From positions 7,883-50,958 of the forward strand of contig NW_013657645.1 of NCBI RefSeq assembly GCF_000142905.1: a stretch of DNA of 43,076 nucleotides, read 5' to 3'. This stretch comes from Thecamonas trahens ATCC 50062 (Eukaryota > Apusozoa > Apusomonadida > Apusomonadidae). A program made the translations under genes and the position numbers. Below are positions 23,101 to 32,200 of the stretch, in pieces (positions within the stretch are counted from its first letter, which is position 1; each line of letters opens with the position of its first letter). Below the pieces are notes generated by a model. It was not told the DNA's origin, ran no database searches, and saw nothing but the letters and a program-made list of their open reading frames with translations.

Positions 23101-23908
23101 CCTTGGTCAGCATCTCAAGCACCTGGTTGTTGTCGCTCCGCGACGCGTCCGTCACCGGCGTGCCGTCGAACCGGTCCTTGGCCTCAAGGTCCGCCCCAGC
23201 GTCAAGCAGAAGCTCCACCATGCCGGCATGCCCGTTTGCCGCAGCGAGGTGCAGCGGCGTCCGCGCATCGTAGTCGCAAACGTTGACGGAAACGCCCGAG
23301 TCAAGGAAGGCCTTGACCGTCACGAGATCGTTCTCCGCAGCCGCAGCGCACATGTCAGACGCCGCAACAATCTGGTCGAGCACAGCACCATGGCCGAGCA
23401 GGTACTTGGTCGTCTCCGGGTGCTGGCCCTTGATCGAGTCGAGCACAGGCGACGAGCCGAACCGGTCCGTCACGTTCACCGCAGCCCCGTTCTTCACGAG
23501 GAACTTGACCGCCTCCAGCCGGCCCTCGGACGCCGCAAGGTGCAGCGCAGACCGCGCGTCGTAGTCGGCTGCGTTGATGTCCACGCCGTGTGAGACAAGC
23601 GCCCGCAGCGCGTTGATGTCGCCGCGCGACGAGTGCCAGCACAGCTGCATGGCGTCATACAGCCGCCGCTCGGTCTTGTTGAGCTTCGACTTGTCCACAG
23701 ACGGGCCGATCTCATCCACGGCATTGGCCGCAGCCTGCCGGAGCACCGGCGACGACGACGCAAACCGCGCACCAGCAAGGGTAAACACCTTGGCAGACGA
23801 CATAGTCAGCGGCCGCGCAGCAGCCACATACGCTGACGACGCAACAGCAGAAGAGGCCCGCGCGAGGCTTCCAGCCCGAAGCGCAGTCGAGATTGCCGCA
23901 CGCCACAT
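20147..23908 (-). CDS. Mitochondrial NAD-specific glutamate dehydrogenase with N-terminal ankyrin repeats
   Basis: 1,253 residues in one uninterrupted frame. This is the large (about 115-kDa class) NAD-dependent glutamate dehydrogenase family of fungi and protists, which deaminates glutamate to 2-oxoglutarate. Core motifs: ARGGVRLI, NYNLAHTQNLKNKDIPEFG, SKGTILL, FLGPDEHTADLMEWA, IGGIPHDTYGMTTRSVH, VQTGGPDGDLGSNEIL and KYLVEGANLFVTPEARTIL. Residues 1 to about 50 are rich in Ala, Arg and Ser and low in acidic residues, as in a mitochondrial presequence. Residues about 90-175 and 185-270 form two related ankyrin blocks, each with DYDAR(S/T)xLHLAA and DRFxxxPV; the style resembles the ankyrin tail of animal glutaminases. 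Human-type hexameric GDH is a different, shorter family. The ATG at 23908 is preceded by a CA repeat. It is convergent with the peroxidase gene (71 bp between stops). Confidence 0.93.
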   Translation of the reverse strand: MWRAAISTALRAGSLARASSAVASSAYVAAARPLTMSSAKVFTLAGARFASSSPVLRQAAANAVDEIGPSVDKSKLNKTERRLYDAMQLCWHSSRGDINALRALVSHGVDINAADYDARSALHLAASEGRLEAVKFLVKNGAAVNVTDRFGSSPVLDSIKGQHPETTKYLLGHGAVLDQIVAASDMCAAAAENDLVTVKAFLDSGVSVNVCDYDARTPLHLAAANGHAGMVELLLDAGADLEAKDRFDGTPVTDASRSDNNQVLEMLTKARDSGHTAAPRAPLEKLSGSNPAQEEHMNAVAQMLYEQGVFRASLIRSELSHYYDKLELHRMYFNRFTPEEVVGHVQGYVAAKRLAAQSGSAEAIKLNMENESSAFYLSAARQDAREETEQRLETYIKQLSETRSNPVYSVSHFTSKGTAVPYGSARLGLYVVDMEDHKPCAMEDTELTKIASKHFLRETAPKLLPRYQSIIDAAVKRMSPVIEVHPRRGHDGSIPLLVAARPLSHNTSLADISKLIFASNLVCERKLVESFANGIAVYTLYIGGEASDAAVKELADLISLQLTMPVSPHLSPYFLQGQISAREYAYISAVTKYVSYFSPATVVDYQALLDVETDPVKRRRLLGVGKHLRASQFSEPAVVKTIVRNFQLFKSIFGAFDARFNPAVAATPSAEEIAALEERIASEASVGDEQHILSETLEFNSSVVKTNFYKTRRAAVSFRLNPQFLSDYSHMFPDIPYGIIMSMANDFHGFHVRFRDVARGGVRLIKSRDEAAYAKNYEALFVENYNLAHTQNLKNKDIPEFGSKGTILLGQDRQAQPELKFRKYISSVLDVIIDDESILDYHGQPEVLFLGPDEHTADLMEWACLYAKHRGYPYWKAFTTGKPPSIGGIPHDTYGMTTRSVHKFVTEALADAGIDESTVTKVQTGGPDGDLGSNEILISKDITKAIVDGSGVLYDPNGLDRTELERLARGRLMGEAFDQSKLSEGGFFVNVDDTDVTLPNGEKVRAGDAFRNGFHLHPLFEADLFVPCGGRPESINASNVASVFKEDGTPRFKYLVEGANLFVTPEARTILEDGGVVVFKDASTNKGGVTSSSKEVLAALTLDDEEFDKLMCVKDPDNVPEFYDTYATQIQDLVEENARLEYRALVKEHAAGRGRRTELTDVLSSKINVLVDAIEDSDLFENHAIRDPMLARCVPPILIEHVGSVQALVDRLPEAYAKAMFSSSLASYYVYTSGIATNEFSFFDFVRKVIGDE

Positions 23909-23910
23909 CT

Positions 23911-23942
<32 letters not shown>

Positions 23943-23979
23943 ACACACGCACACACACGCACACGCACACACACGCACG
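23911..23979. repeat. (CA)n microsatellite upstream of glutamate dehydrogenase
   Basis: AC dinucleotides with interspersed CG, lying directly in the 5' leader or promoter of the minus-strand gene that starts at 23908. Confidence 0.9.
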
Positions 23980-25126
23980 TGCACGCGTCCATGAGGAAAC
24001 CATATCGGTGGCAAAAACCATGCGTGAGTGTGATCGATCACCCAAGATCGGTGCCGCACACCGCGACACGAGGCGGACGGGTCAGGGAGGGGAGGGAGGG
24101 GGAGGGGGGGGATCCAGTAGGAGACTTGAAAAAGGTCGCAAGTAGGGGGGGGGGGATAGGTTGGTGCTGGTCGGGGTGGGGCCGTGTAACATAGGATGGG
24201 GAAGGCTACACGCCGTGGTGGGTGTGTGCGGGCCAAGGGGATCGACGGGCGAGTGGGCGGCGAAAAAGGCCGTCAACGGAGGTGGGGGGGGGGAAATGGG
24301 GAAGAAATTTGGTTGGCGTGGAGTGGTGGCGCGGCGGGTACATGGAGGGCCATAACGAGCTCACATGCCTCACACACTCACCACCAGAGTGATGATGTGG
24401 TGGGGCATGTGATGGGGCACCTTACAACAAGATGGGATTGTCTTGGAACCCATTACAGGATGTGTAACTGCTGCTGCCGTCGAGCGCGTCGTCGGCCAAC
24501 CCGTGTGACTGATCTGGCCACCACAAAGGTCCCGTGACAAAGTTTGTCGCACACGGGGACGGGGGGGAGGGGCCAGGGCTAGGAGGGATGGAGAATGCTG
24601 TGTAGAGCAAAGGAGGGGGGGCGGGGATAGATGCTAAATGGAGAGCGTGTGATGGGAGGGCAGAGTGGCCTCATGAGCGTACTTGGGCTGAGTAAGTCCA
24701 GAAGAGCAGTGGCTTCAGCTCGGTCGCGTGGGGAACGTTGGCTGCAAGCCGAGGATGGCGGCTGGCCGGTTGGCTTTGGCTCGACGGCTGGGCAAACGGT
24801 TGAATGCGCCATTTGCCGATGTGGAAGGGAGGAGGTGGAGATGAAGCGCTCGAGTGTGAGCGGGTGAATGCGGTGAATCAGGGATGCGGGGAGGGAGGGG
24901 AATGATCGACAGTGGGCGCATGTTGGTGTGTGAGCTTGGGGCCGTGTGAGCTGTGCTTGATCGGACTTGGTACTCATGTGGCCGCCTCATATGGAGGGGG
25001 GGAGGCGGCTCTGGAGGTGTGATGGAGTGTTGTTCGGGAGGAGGAGGGAAAGGAGAAGAGAGATAGGGTGGAGCATGATGTAGATGTGCGGATGAGTGCG
25101 TATGGCGTGTGTGTATGTGTACAAGT

Positions 25127-25148
25127 CTGTGTGTGTGTGTGTGTGTGG
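25127..25148. repeat. (TG)n microsatellite
   Basis: Uninterrupted TG dinucleotides in the intergenic region. The complementary CA repeat lies at 23911-23979, at the other end of the same spacer. Confidence 0.9.
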
Positions 25149-25377
25149 CGTGTGTGGCCAGAATCGAGCCGAGCAAGTGATATTTTGTTGATCTTTCATC
25201 TCAGTAAACGACCGGTGAGATGCGAACGGCGATGGCGATCGATGAAGCAAGGGAAGTCGAGTCTTGGGCCAAGGACAAAGGATTGAGTCTGCGTAGCAGG
25301 CTGGTACGGTAGGTTGGTGCGGCTGGTGCCGAGACATCTGCTTTCCTGCTCGGCAAAGGCCGCCGCGACTCTTCCCT

Positions 25378-25449
25378 TGAAACAGCCCACCGCACCCCCC
25401 TGACGACTACACATACGTAGTCGATAGGGGGATGTGGTGGGCTGTTTCA
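25378..25449. repeat. 32-bp foldback with 8-nt loop
   Basis: Arms at 25378-25409 and 25418-25449 are 28/32 complementary around the loop CACATACG. In a plus-strand transcript two of the four mismatches become G-U pairs, leaving one C-A and one A-A, so 30 of 32 positions could pair. There is no transposase or clear target-site duplication nearby. It may be a structured RNA, a small-RNA precursor or a miniature foldback element. Confidence 0.85.
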
Positions 25450-25825
25450 CCCCTCCCTTCTTCCAACTCACCATCGCAGTATGTATGCCCCTCTCCGCAC
25501 CCCTTACCACCGAAGCTTCTCATGTGACTCTGCCAAAGTTTGTGACATTGGACAAGCGCTTGTTTCCGCAATCTCTCCAGTGGGCACACAACAGCCGGGA
25601 CTGCCAACGCAGCCTCCAGCCCGTACCCAAGCCCCACAACTCACACCACCAACACCGTCCACCCCCTACTTTCTCACCCTCTCTATACTTGCTTGCAACA
25701 CCCTGTAGCTTCTCTAAATTCGAAGACCTCCTCGTTGTGTGCCGAGCTGAGCCTCGTTGGTTAGGGATCGCACTCTCTGAGCTCGCCGGGTCGCCAAGTC
25801 GCAAGACTTGTCTCTGGGGATAACC

Positions 25826-27970
25826 ATGCTTATTCGCACCATTGCGTTTACGCTCCTACTTGCGGTGGTGGTCTCAGCAAACCTTGTACGCCGTCCGTGC
25901 CCATGCTAGTATTCATATGTGATGTATTTCCCCCTCCCTGCCGTCCAGTGTCTGGTGCGGTACAAAAAATTCCAATAACCGCTCCGACACTTTCAATGCC
26001 CTACCGCGATATCCTACGCAGCCGCCAGGGGTGCGGAGAGCCACGTCCCCGCGCTCCCCCCCCCCCCGACAGCCTTTGTGCACACCTCCACAAGTACCAC
26101 ACTTTCCACACTGCCACTCATAGCGCTGCGTTCTGTTCTACAGTACATCCACAACCCTCGTGGCTCAAACAACAGGCTGGATGAAGCTAACCGCAACCGC
26201 AACGACGCCAATCGGCTCTTTGACTCTCAAAACAACAACAAGGGCGGATACAACGTCAACCGCATCGAGTACTACGGCGGCTCGCTGCTCGACATCGACC
26301 TTACATTCCAGCACGGCTGCGGATTCGGCACCGAGTGTCAAATCATTATGCAGTACATGTGCGACAGCATGGCCGGGACCGGCCTCGGCATCCGAAACGG
26401 CCAGCAACAGACCCGTATTCCGGAGCAGCGTGATGACGACCATCGGTACGGGCGCCACGAGTCGGCATCGTACTGGGCGGACTGCAAGGCCCGTCAGCGC
26501 AACCTTGGCCTCTTCCTCGCCGACCAGATCATCCCCGAGGATGCGACTGCGATGCGGACTCGCCAGAACAACGACGAGAACGCCAACAACCGCCGCCGCG
26601 GCTATGAGTGCCCCGAGGAGCGCGACTACTACCCGTACTGGCACCCCTCGCCGTGGAAGGACATTGCAATTTACACCTCGCGTGCGGATGAGCTCTGCCC
26701 GATCTACACCGCCGAGTCGCAGAATGTCAAGGGCAAGCACTACTGCGCCGGCCTCCGCGAGGCGACACCTGAGAATCCGATAACCAACGGGGCGGCGATC
26801 AACAACCAGGCCCAGTGCGAGGCCGTGGCCGAGTTTGAATGGGTCGAAGCGCCGGCGTGGGGCCTTCCTCCGCCCGCCTGCCTCCAGATGAGCGCCTATC
26901 CACCGAACCGCGTCACCCGCCTCCGCCACTCGTGGAAGCTCCCCATCGTGACCGAGCGCCAGAGCTGCGTCTTCCGCGCGCGGTACAACGTGTCATCGGC
27001 CGACTATGACGGATGGAGCACCTTTGCCGATCTCAACGGGAACACGGGCAACTACGCGTGGCAGACAAACCCGACTGTCGACGTCGGCTCGGCGAGCACT
27101 AACATTCGCCTCAAGCTCACCATCTCGACCGATCAGATGGGCCGGACGTTCCAGGACCGTAGCTCTACGTTTATGCTCCGGCCGGCGCCGTACGACGTCG
27201 ACGTCACGCCGATCGTCAACCTCAATGTGGCAGGCTCCCGTGGCAACCCCGTCCAGAACTTCCCGAGCATCGAGTACGAGTTTACGCCCAAGGTCCTCAC
27301 CGTCGACGTCAACACCTTCATCCATCGGCAGGTGACTGGCTCGAACACGACGCCGGACGGCGCCGGCCACGGTGCTGACGAAACCGATCGCTCCAACTTT
27401 GTGGCTGTCGTTGGCAACAACCCGAAGAGGTCGTATGTCCACGTCGGCAACTCGAGCGACCCAGATGTTAGCAACGATCTGGTGGCGTGGTGGGGAACGC
27501 TTGGCGGAATCTCTAGCCAGATGGATGACGTGCCGCCGTACGTCGACCTCGGTCTGCATCGCTACCGCACGGCCGGCACCAGGCACTACCTCTGCACCCG
27601 CAACACCGACTTTTCCTCCCGCACCCATCGCGGCTCGATTGTTGTCAATGACGCACCTGGAGGCGTTCAGCCGCCGATCCCGTCGTCGACGACAGGAACC
27701 GTCTCAACCGGCAGCGGCGTCGGGCCCGGGAGCGGTGGCTCGCCGGCGCCGGCACCAACGCCGGCCCAGATTGTGGCGGCCGGCGACGGCGACAAGGAGC
27801 GGTCCAAGGGCATCGGCATTGGTATCGGTATTGGCCTCCTCGTCTCTGCCGTGCTTGCCGGCGTCGCCGCCGCCGCTTTTGTCGTCTGGAAGCGCCGCGA
27901 GAGCAAGCTGAGTGACGATGACTTTGCCGCACCGGCTGCTGCCAGCGACGCCGAGCTTGCCGCCATTTAG
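25826..27970 (+). CDS. DD3-3-like type I membrane protein
   Basis: 628 residues from two exons. Exon 1 (25826-25885) encodes 20 residues forming a signal peptide (MLIRTIAFTLLLAVVVSA). A 258-nt intron follows, and exon 2 starts at 26144. The mature N-terminus carries the hallmark of the Dictyostelium DD3-3 family: YIHNPRGSNNRLDE, then NRLFDSQNNNKGGYNV, then FQHGCGFGTEC, QYMCD, YECPEERDYYPYWHPSPWKD and FRARYNVSSADYDGW. The ectodomain is Cys-containing and is followed by a Pro/Gly/Ser linker, a Gly-Ile repeat running into one membrane helix (about 27810-27890), and a short acidic tail. The family is found in amoebae and some animals; its biochemical role is not established. Splicing is phase 0 and places the conserved HNPRGSNN segment right after the signal peptide, as in the family. 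It is convergent with the TPR gene. Confidence 0.88.
25886..26143 (+). other. 258-nt GT-AG intron separating the signal-peptide exon
   Basis: The donor GTACGC directly follows codon 20 (CTT). The acceptor TTCTGTTCTACAG has a pyrimidine-rich lead. The intron has in-frame stops and a poly-C tract. Removing it joins ANL to YIHNPRG. Confidence 0.85.
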
Positions 27971-28011
27971 GCCCGCCACCAATTTGCTTGATATTTGCTT
28001 GATAAACACAC

Positions 28012-28058
28012 GATCTCTCTCTATCTCTCTCTGTATCTCTATTTCCCTCTCCACAACA
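28012..28058. repeat. CT-rich tract in the 3' region between convergent genes
   Basis: Repeated TCTCTCTCTA-like units lie between the stop of the DD3-3-like gene (27970) and the stop of the TPR gene (28082). Probably shared 3' UTR sequence. Confidence 0.7.
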
Positions 28059-28081
28059 CTAAAGAGCAGCATACCAACGAG

Positions 28082-28957
28082 TCATGACGAGTCTGACTCT
28101 TGCCAGTGAGCATGAGCCCGACGCAGAGCCTCGCGGCGACCGTCGCCAAGCTCGCGATAGTAGGCACGGGTGGCGCGGCGCTTGTCGAGGCACACCAGCT
28201 CGATGGCAGTGTCAAAGTCGTGAAGCGCAGCGGTGTTTTGGTTGAGGGCGAGCTCGGTAAAGGCCCTGTTTTTGTAGATGATAAAGTCGGCCGGATTGAT
28301 CTGGATGGCGTCGGTAAAGGCGTCGTACGCGTCGCCGTACGCGCCGCGCTCCATCCGCACCACGCCGAGCTCGTTCAGCAGGACAGCATTTGGCTCGGGC
28401 TCGGCCTTGATGGCACGAACGAGGTGCTTCTCGGCCGCGTGCATGTCGCCGGCAATCCGCGCCTTGTTCAGCCGCTGGATGTGCTTGACCGATTCGCGCG
28501 ACTTGACCACCACCTTGCCGCTCTCCTCCAGCTCCTTCTCCCTTCTAGTCGGCCGCCTTAGCCTGCGAGCATGATGCGGTGATACCCCGCGGCTCGATTC
28601 CGAGCTTGAGTTGGTCCGGCTCTTTCTCCGCGGCAGGCGGTACGAGCTCGAGTCTGACGATAGCGATGACGAGCGTGGCGACGACGATCGTGAGCTCAAA
28701 GAAGACGATCTTGATGACTTGCGCGACTTCTTACGTGACCTGCCCACCACTTTGCGTGACCTGTGTGTCTTGCCTGCAGCCTTGCGCGACTTGCCCGCCG
28801 CATTACCCGACTTGCGCGACTTGCCCGCCGACTTGCCTGCAGCCTTGCGCGACTTGCCTGCAGCCTTGCCCGACTTGCCCGCCTTGCCCGACTTGACCGC
28901 CTTGCCCGCCTTGCCCGCCGCCTTGCGCGACTTGTTCGTCTTCCGCCCAAACACCAT
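28082..28957 (-). CDS. Lys/Ser-rich TPR protein
   Basis: 291 residues. The N-terminal half is built of K-S-R-K-A-A-G-K type repeats, then an Arg/Ser-rich section (SRSSSLSSRSSSPRSSS), similar in composition to histone H1 tails or SR proteins, so nucleic-acid binding or nuclear location is plausible but unproven. The C-terminal half has about three tetratricopeptide repeats (for example NELGVVRMERGAYGDAYDAF followed by TDAIQINPADFI), a protein-interaction fold. The start is set at 28957 (MVFGRKTNKSRK). The open frame runs on to 29287, but that part is Pro-rich and overlaps exon 1 of the divergent RME-8-like gene, so it is probably not coding. No specific ortholog recognised. Confidence 0.72.
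   Translation of the reverse strand: MVFGRKTNKSRKAAGKAGKAVKSGKAGKSGKAAGKSRKAAGKSAGKSRKSGNAAGKSRKAAGKTHRSRKVVGRSRKKSRKSSRSSSLSSRSSSPRSSSLSSDSSSYRLPRRKSRTNSSSESSRGVSPHHARRLRRPTRREKELEESGKVVVKSRESVKHIQRLNKARIAGDMHAAEKHLVRAIKAEPEPNAVLLNELGVVRMERGAYGDAYDAFTDAIQINPADFIIYKNRAFTELALNQNTAALHDFDTAIELVCLDKRRATRAYYRELGDGRREALRRAHAHWQESDSS
28720..28935 (-). repeat. Degenerate short tandem repeats coding K/S/R/A/G
   Basis: Plus-strand units such as CTTGCCCGACTTGCGCGA recur in multiples of three and encode the KSRKAAGK-type repeats of the TPR protein. Length is likely polymorphic. Confidence 0.7.
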
Positions 28958-29235
28958 GCCGTCGACCCTCTTTGCCCCAACACACAGCCACACAATCTCT
29001 TCCGAGACGTGTGTCTCTTCTGCATCAGTCTGTCTCGGCCTGCCAGGCTCTCTCGGCCTGCCACCGGCCAACCGCTCACCCTGGACCGGTCCTATCTCAA
29101 TCCCGGTGAACCGTACTATCAGCGGGGAAAATTGTAAACCGCTAACCATCAAAGGCGGCGCAAGGGAAGGGAGAGGAGGAGGTGGGGGGGGGGGGGGGAG
29201 GAGGAATTTGCTCGGGTCTACCACTTGTCGCACAC

Positions 29236-32200
29236 ATGGCCGAGTTGGAGCCTCACCATGTGCACCTCGCACGGTTTGTGGGTGCACGAGTTGGGTTCAT
29301 CATGAACTCCAAGCGCATCTATGTGGTGACGGATAATGCGTATGTGAGGGGTGGAGGAGGGGGGTAGGGGGGTAGAGGGGAGTGTGCTTGTGAGGGTGGG
29401 GTGGAGCACGAGGTGGGACGCCATGGCTTGCCCCCCATGCCTCGCCCTCCTCCTCCTCTCCTCGCACGTGCGACTCACTGTGGAGAGTCATCATGCGGAA
29501 CGGGCTGGTCGATCAACGGTGATTGGCTTTACGGGGAATGGCCGCTGTCACATCGTCACTGTCGTGTCTGTTGTCTTGTCTGCTGTTGCTGTTGTGTCTG
29601 TTGTTGCTGTTGTGTCTGTTGTTGCTGTTGTGTCTGTTGTCGCCATCGTGTCTGTTGTCGCCATCGTGTCTGTTGTCGCCATCGTGTCCGACACCGCTGT
29701 CTCCCCTGTCGTCGCCATCTCGTGTGTGGTCGCCATCGTGGGTGTGGTCCCCATCGTGGGTGTGGTCACCACCTCGTATATGGTCGCCATCTTGTGTGTG
29801 GTCCCCATCTCGCGTGTGGTCCCCATCGTGGGTGTGGTCACCACCTCGTGTGTGTGATCGCCATCGTGCCTGTCATCGTATTTACCGCCTCTGTCGTATC
29901 CGTGTGGTCACCACCTCGTATATGGTCGCCATCTCGTGTGTGGTCCCCATCTCGCGTGTGGTCCCCATCGTGGGTGTGGTCACCACCTCGTGTGTGTGAT
30001 CGCCATCGTGCCTGTCATCGTATTTACCGCCTCTGTCGTATCCCTCATCATATCTATCCGCCGTGTCTATCCTGATCATGGTCGTGATCACTGACTGGTT
30101 TCAGCTTTCTCGGTCTCGACGCCACAACTCGCACGTCCAAAGAGGTCTTCCCCTACGACGCCATCGCGTCGGTCAAGCCAGCCGAGAACGACATTCGCAT
30201 GGTCAATTTCTCAGTCCGTTCGGGAAAGAAAGGCAAGGCAAAGTCAGAGTCATTGGTTGTTGAGCCTGCCTGTCGCGCCCCGCTCCTCTCGGCGCTCCAT
30301 CTTGCTATGACCGCTGCTCTCAACGCTGCGCCCATTGCCGCCTTTGCCGCCTATCGCCCGGCCGATCCCCCGATCGCCTCACGTGTCGAGATCTACCCGG
30401 CCACGCTGTCCGTCGACGAGGCCTCGTTCCTCCTCCATGACCTGACCCACGTTATGGTCGTCGATCCCGCGCCCGCCGATGCACAGCAGGTCATCCTAGC
30501 CTGGCGCGACGGTTCGCACTCCCGCCTCTTCTTCAACTCGGTCGACTCGCCCGTCCGCGACGCCTTTGTCTCCTCGCTCATCTCCACCATTGCCTCGCTT
30601 CTCGGACGAGCCCTCCCCGCTCCTTCTGTTCTCGACGTCGCCGCCGCCGACGAGCTCGTCTCCGAGCGCGCCCTCCGTGGCCTTGTCGCCCCAGCCATCT
30701 TCTCGGCCTCGGCCCGCCTCCTCCCGCCGCCGCCGCCGCTCGACCCTGCTCCCGGTGATCACATCCTTGCCGTCCTCGACACCGACACTACCACGTCCTG
30801 CACCCTCCGCTTTTCGTCGGACACGCTGTACATCCTCGACGCCGACGGCATCGCCACCCTGCTCGGCTACCCGCTGGCCGAGCTGGAGATCATTATCCTC
30901 CATCTCGTTGGCAACGCTGAACTCCTTGCCCTCACTTTTGCCGGCCTCGATCCGCTCTACATCCACACCGCATCCGCACGCTCTGTCGCCGGCAACGCCG
31001 TCCCGCTCGCTCTTGCCGCAGGCGCCCGCCTCGCTCTCCATCTCGAGGTCTTCCCGCCCGCGCTTGTCCTTGATCCGGGCACTCCCGACCACACCGCCGA
31101 GCTCGAGCCGCTCGTCCTCGCCCAGCTCTCGCTTGCACTCGAGAGCCGCAACACATCGGCCGTCGCCCTCGCCGCCCGCGAGTACCTCGCCAACGTCCGC
31201 GCCGCCCGCGCCGTTGCCAAGGAAGCCAAGCGCATCCTCCCGCGCATTGCTTCTCTCCTTCTTGACGCCCTCCGGGTCTCCGCCACCAACGCCTCCCGCT
31301 CTCCCGCACAGGCTGCCGAACCCGATCTCTTTGATCCGGCCACACGCCTTGCCCTTGCCCAGGTGGTGGTCCATGGCCTCGCCGCCCCGGCCGTCTTTAC
31401 AGACGCTACTGATGCCTCGTACCCGTACGTCGCCCTCGCCTGGGACGCCCTCGTCTCTGCCGATCTCTACATGGTCTTTGCCGGTGCCTCGCTCCTCTAC
31501 GCCCTCACCCACCAGGCTTTCCCACACAAATCGCCCAAGTACGAGCGCGCCAACCGCGCAGCCGTCTTTGCGCACCCGGCGCGGCTACCACCTTTGTCTC
31601 GGTCCTCGCCAACCTCGTCTCGCCCGACATGCCACCGGCTCCACTCGTAGACGCCATCCTCGCTCTCCTCGCCTCGATCCTCGCCTCGCTCCTCGCCTCG
31701 CCGCGCGCTGTTGCCACCCCGGATCCTGTCGCCTCTGCCCTCGTTGCCGCTCTCTACCAGCGCACCGGTGCCCTCCTCCAGCTCGCCCGGGTCGATGCTG
31801 TCGGCGTTCAGCGCCACGCTGTCAACATCCTCCGCGCCGTCCTCGAGTCGCTCCCGCCCGAGACCTTCCGCGCCGTCCAAGACAAGGCCCGCAACGCTGC
31901 CCAGCTGCTGTTCTTTGTTTCCCTGGCCGCCGGCAGTCCGGATCCTCCGCTTCGTATCGGCGCCATCCTCCTCGTCACCCTCCTCGTCGAGGGCAACCCG
32001 TCGTCGGTCGAGCTCATGGAGCGCGTCTTCCCCAAGCCGCTCGTCCTCCGCATGCTGCAGCTCTCCGAGAACCCGACAGCCCTCACCCGGCCGCTCGCTC
32101 ACACGCGCTGTGTTCCGCTCTGGCGCAAGCCGGCGGCATATCCGCCCGATCCCTCGCCCATGCCCGTCCCGCCGGCCTGCCAGACCCGTCTCTGGTCGCT

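Larger units (their letters stand above)
23991..25825. other. 1.8-kb divergent intergenic region, no gene seen
   Basis: Open frames here are low-complexity (His/Pro/Thr-rich) and match no family I recognise. Contents: several G runs (about 24090-24295), an imperfect foldback TCACATGCC/GGCATGTGA (24361-24412), a TG microsatellite (25127-25148), and a strong 32-bp foldback (25378-25449, listed separately). It should carry the promoters of glutamate dehydrogenase (minus) and the DD3-3-like gene (plus). A non-coding RNA gene cannot be excluded. Confidence 0.6.
29340..30104 (+). other. 765-nt GT-AG intron of the RME-8-like gene
   Basis: Donor GTATGT after GAT AAT GC; acceptor GGTTTCAG with CTGAC, a good branch-point match, about 10 nt upstream. 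The phase-2 junction makes GCC (Ala) and restores PH-like homology to RME-8 on both sides. It is filled with G runs and two families of tandem repeats. Confidence 0.85.

Noticed and set aside
20138-23593. Long plus-strand open frames (623 and 521 codons) opposite the glutamate dehydrogenase gene
   Set aside because: Arg/Val/His-rich translations with no family match. In GC-rich genes the antisense frame is often open by codon bias.
24579-25176. Minus-strand frames of 132 and 153 codons in the gene-free spacer
   Set aside because: His/Pro/Thr low complexity caused by microsatellites; no recognisable domain.
28958-29287. N-terminal extension of the TPR protein to 29287
   Set aside because: Pro-rich, crosses a poly-G run and overlaps exon 1 of the opposite-strand gene.
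29523-30075. Open frames of 158-224 codons in the intron repeats
   Set aside because: Products of 18-bp and 142-bp repeats, Leu/Cys/Val-only composition, inside a well-supported intron.
7068-31577. Programmed -1 ribosomal frameshifting
   Set aside because: Five sites in four unrelated genes without clear slippery heptamers or a shared downstream structure; sequencing error is simpler.
31564-31650. Intron to explain the RME-8-like frame change
   Set aside because: The GT-AG combinations tested here do not give the required frame.
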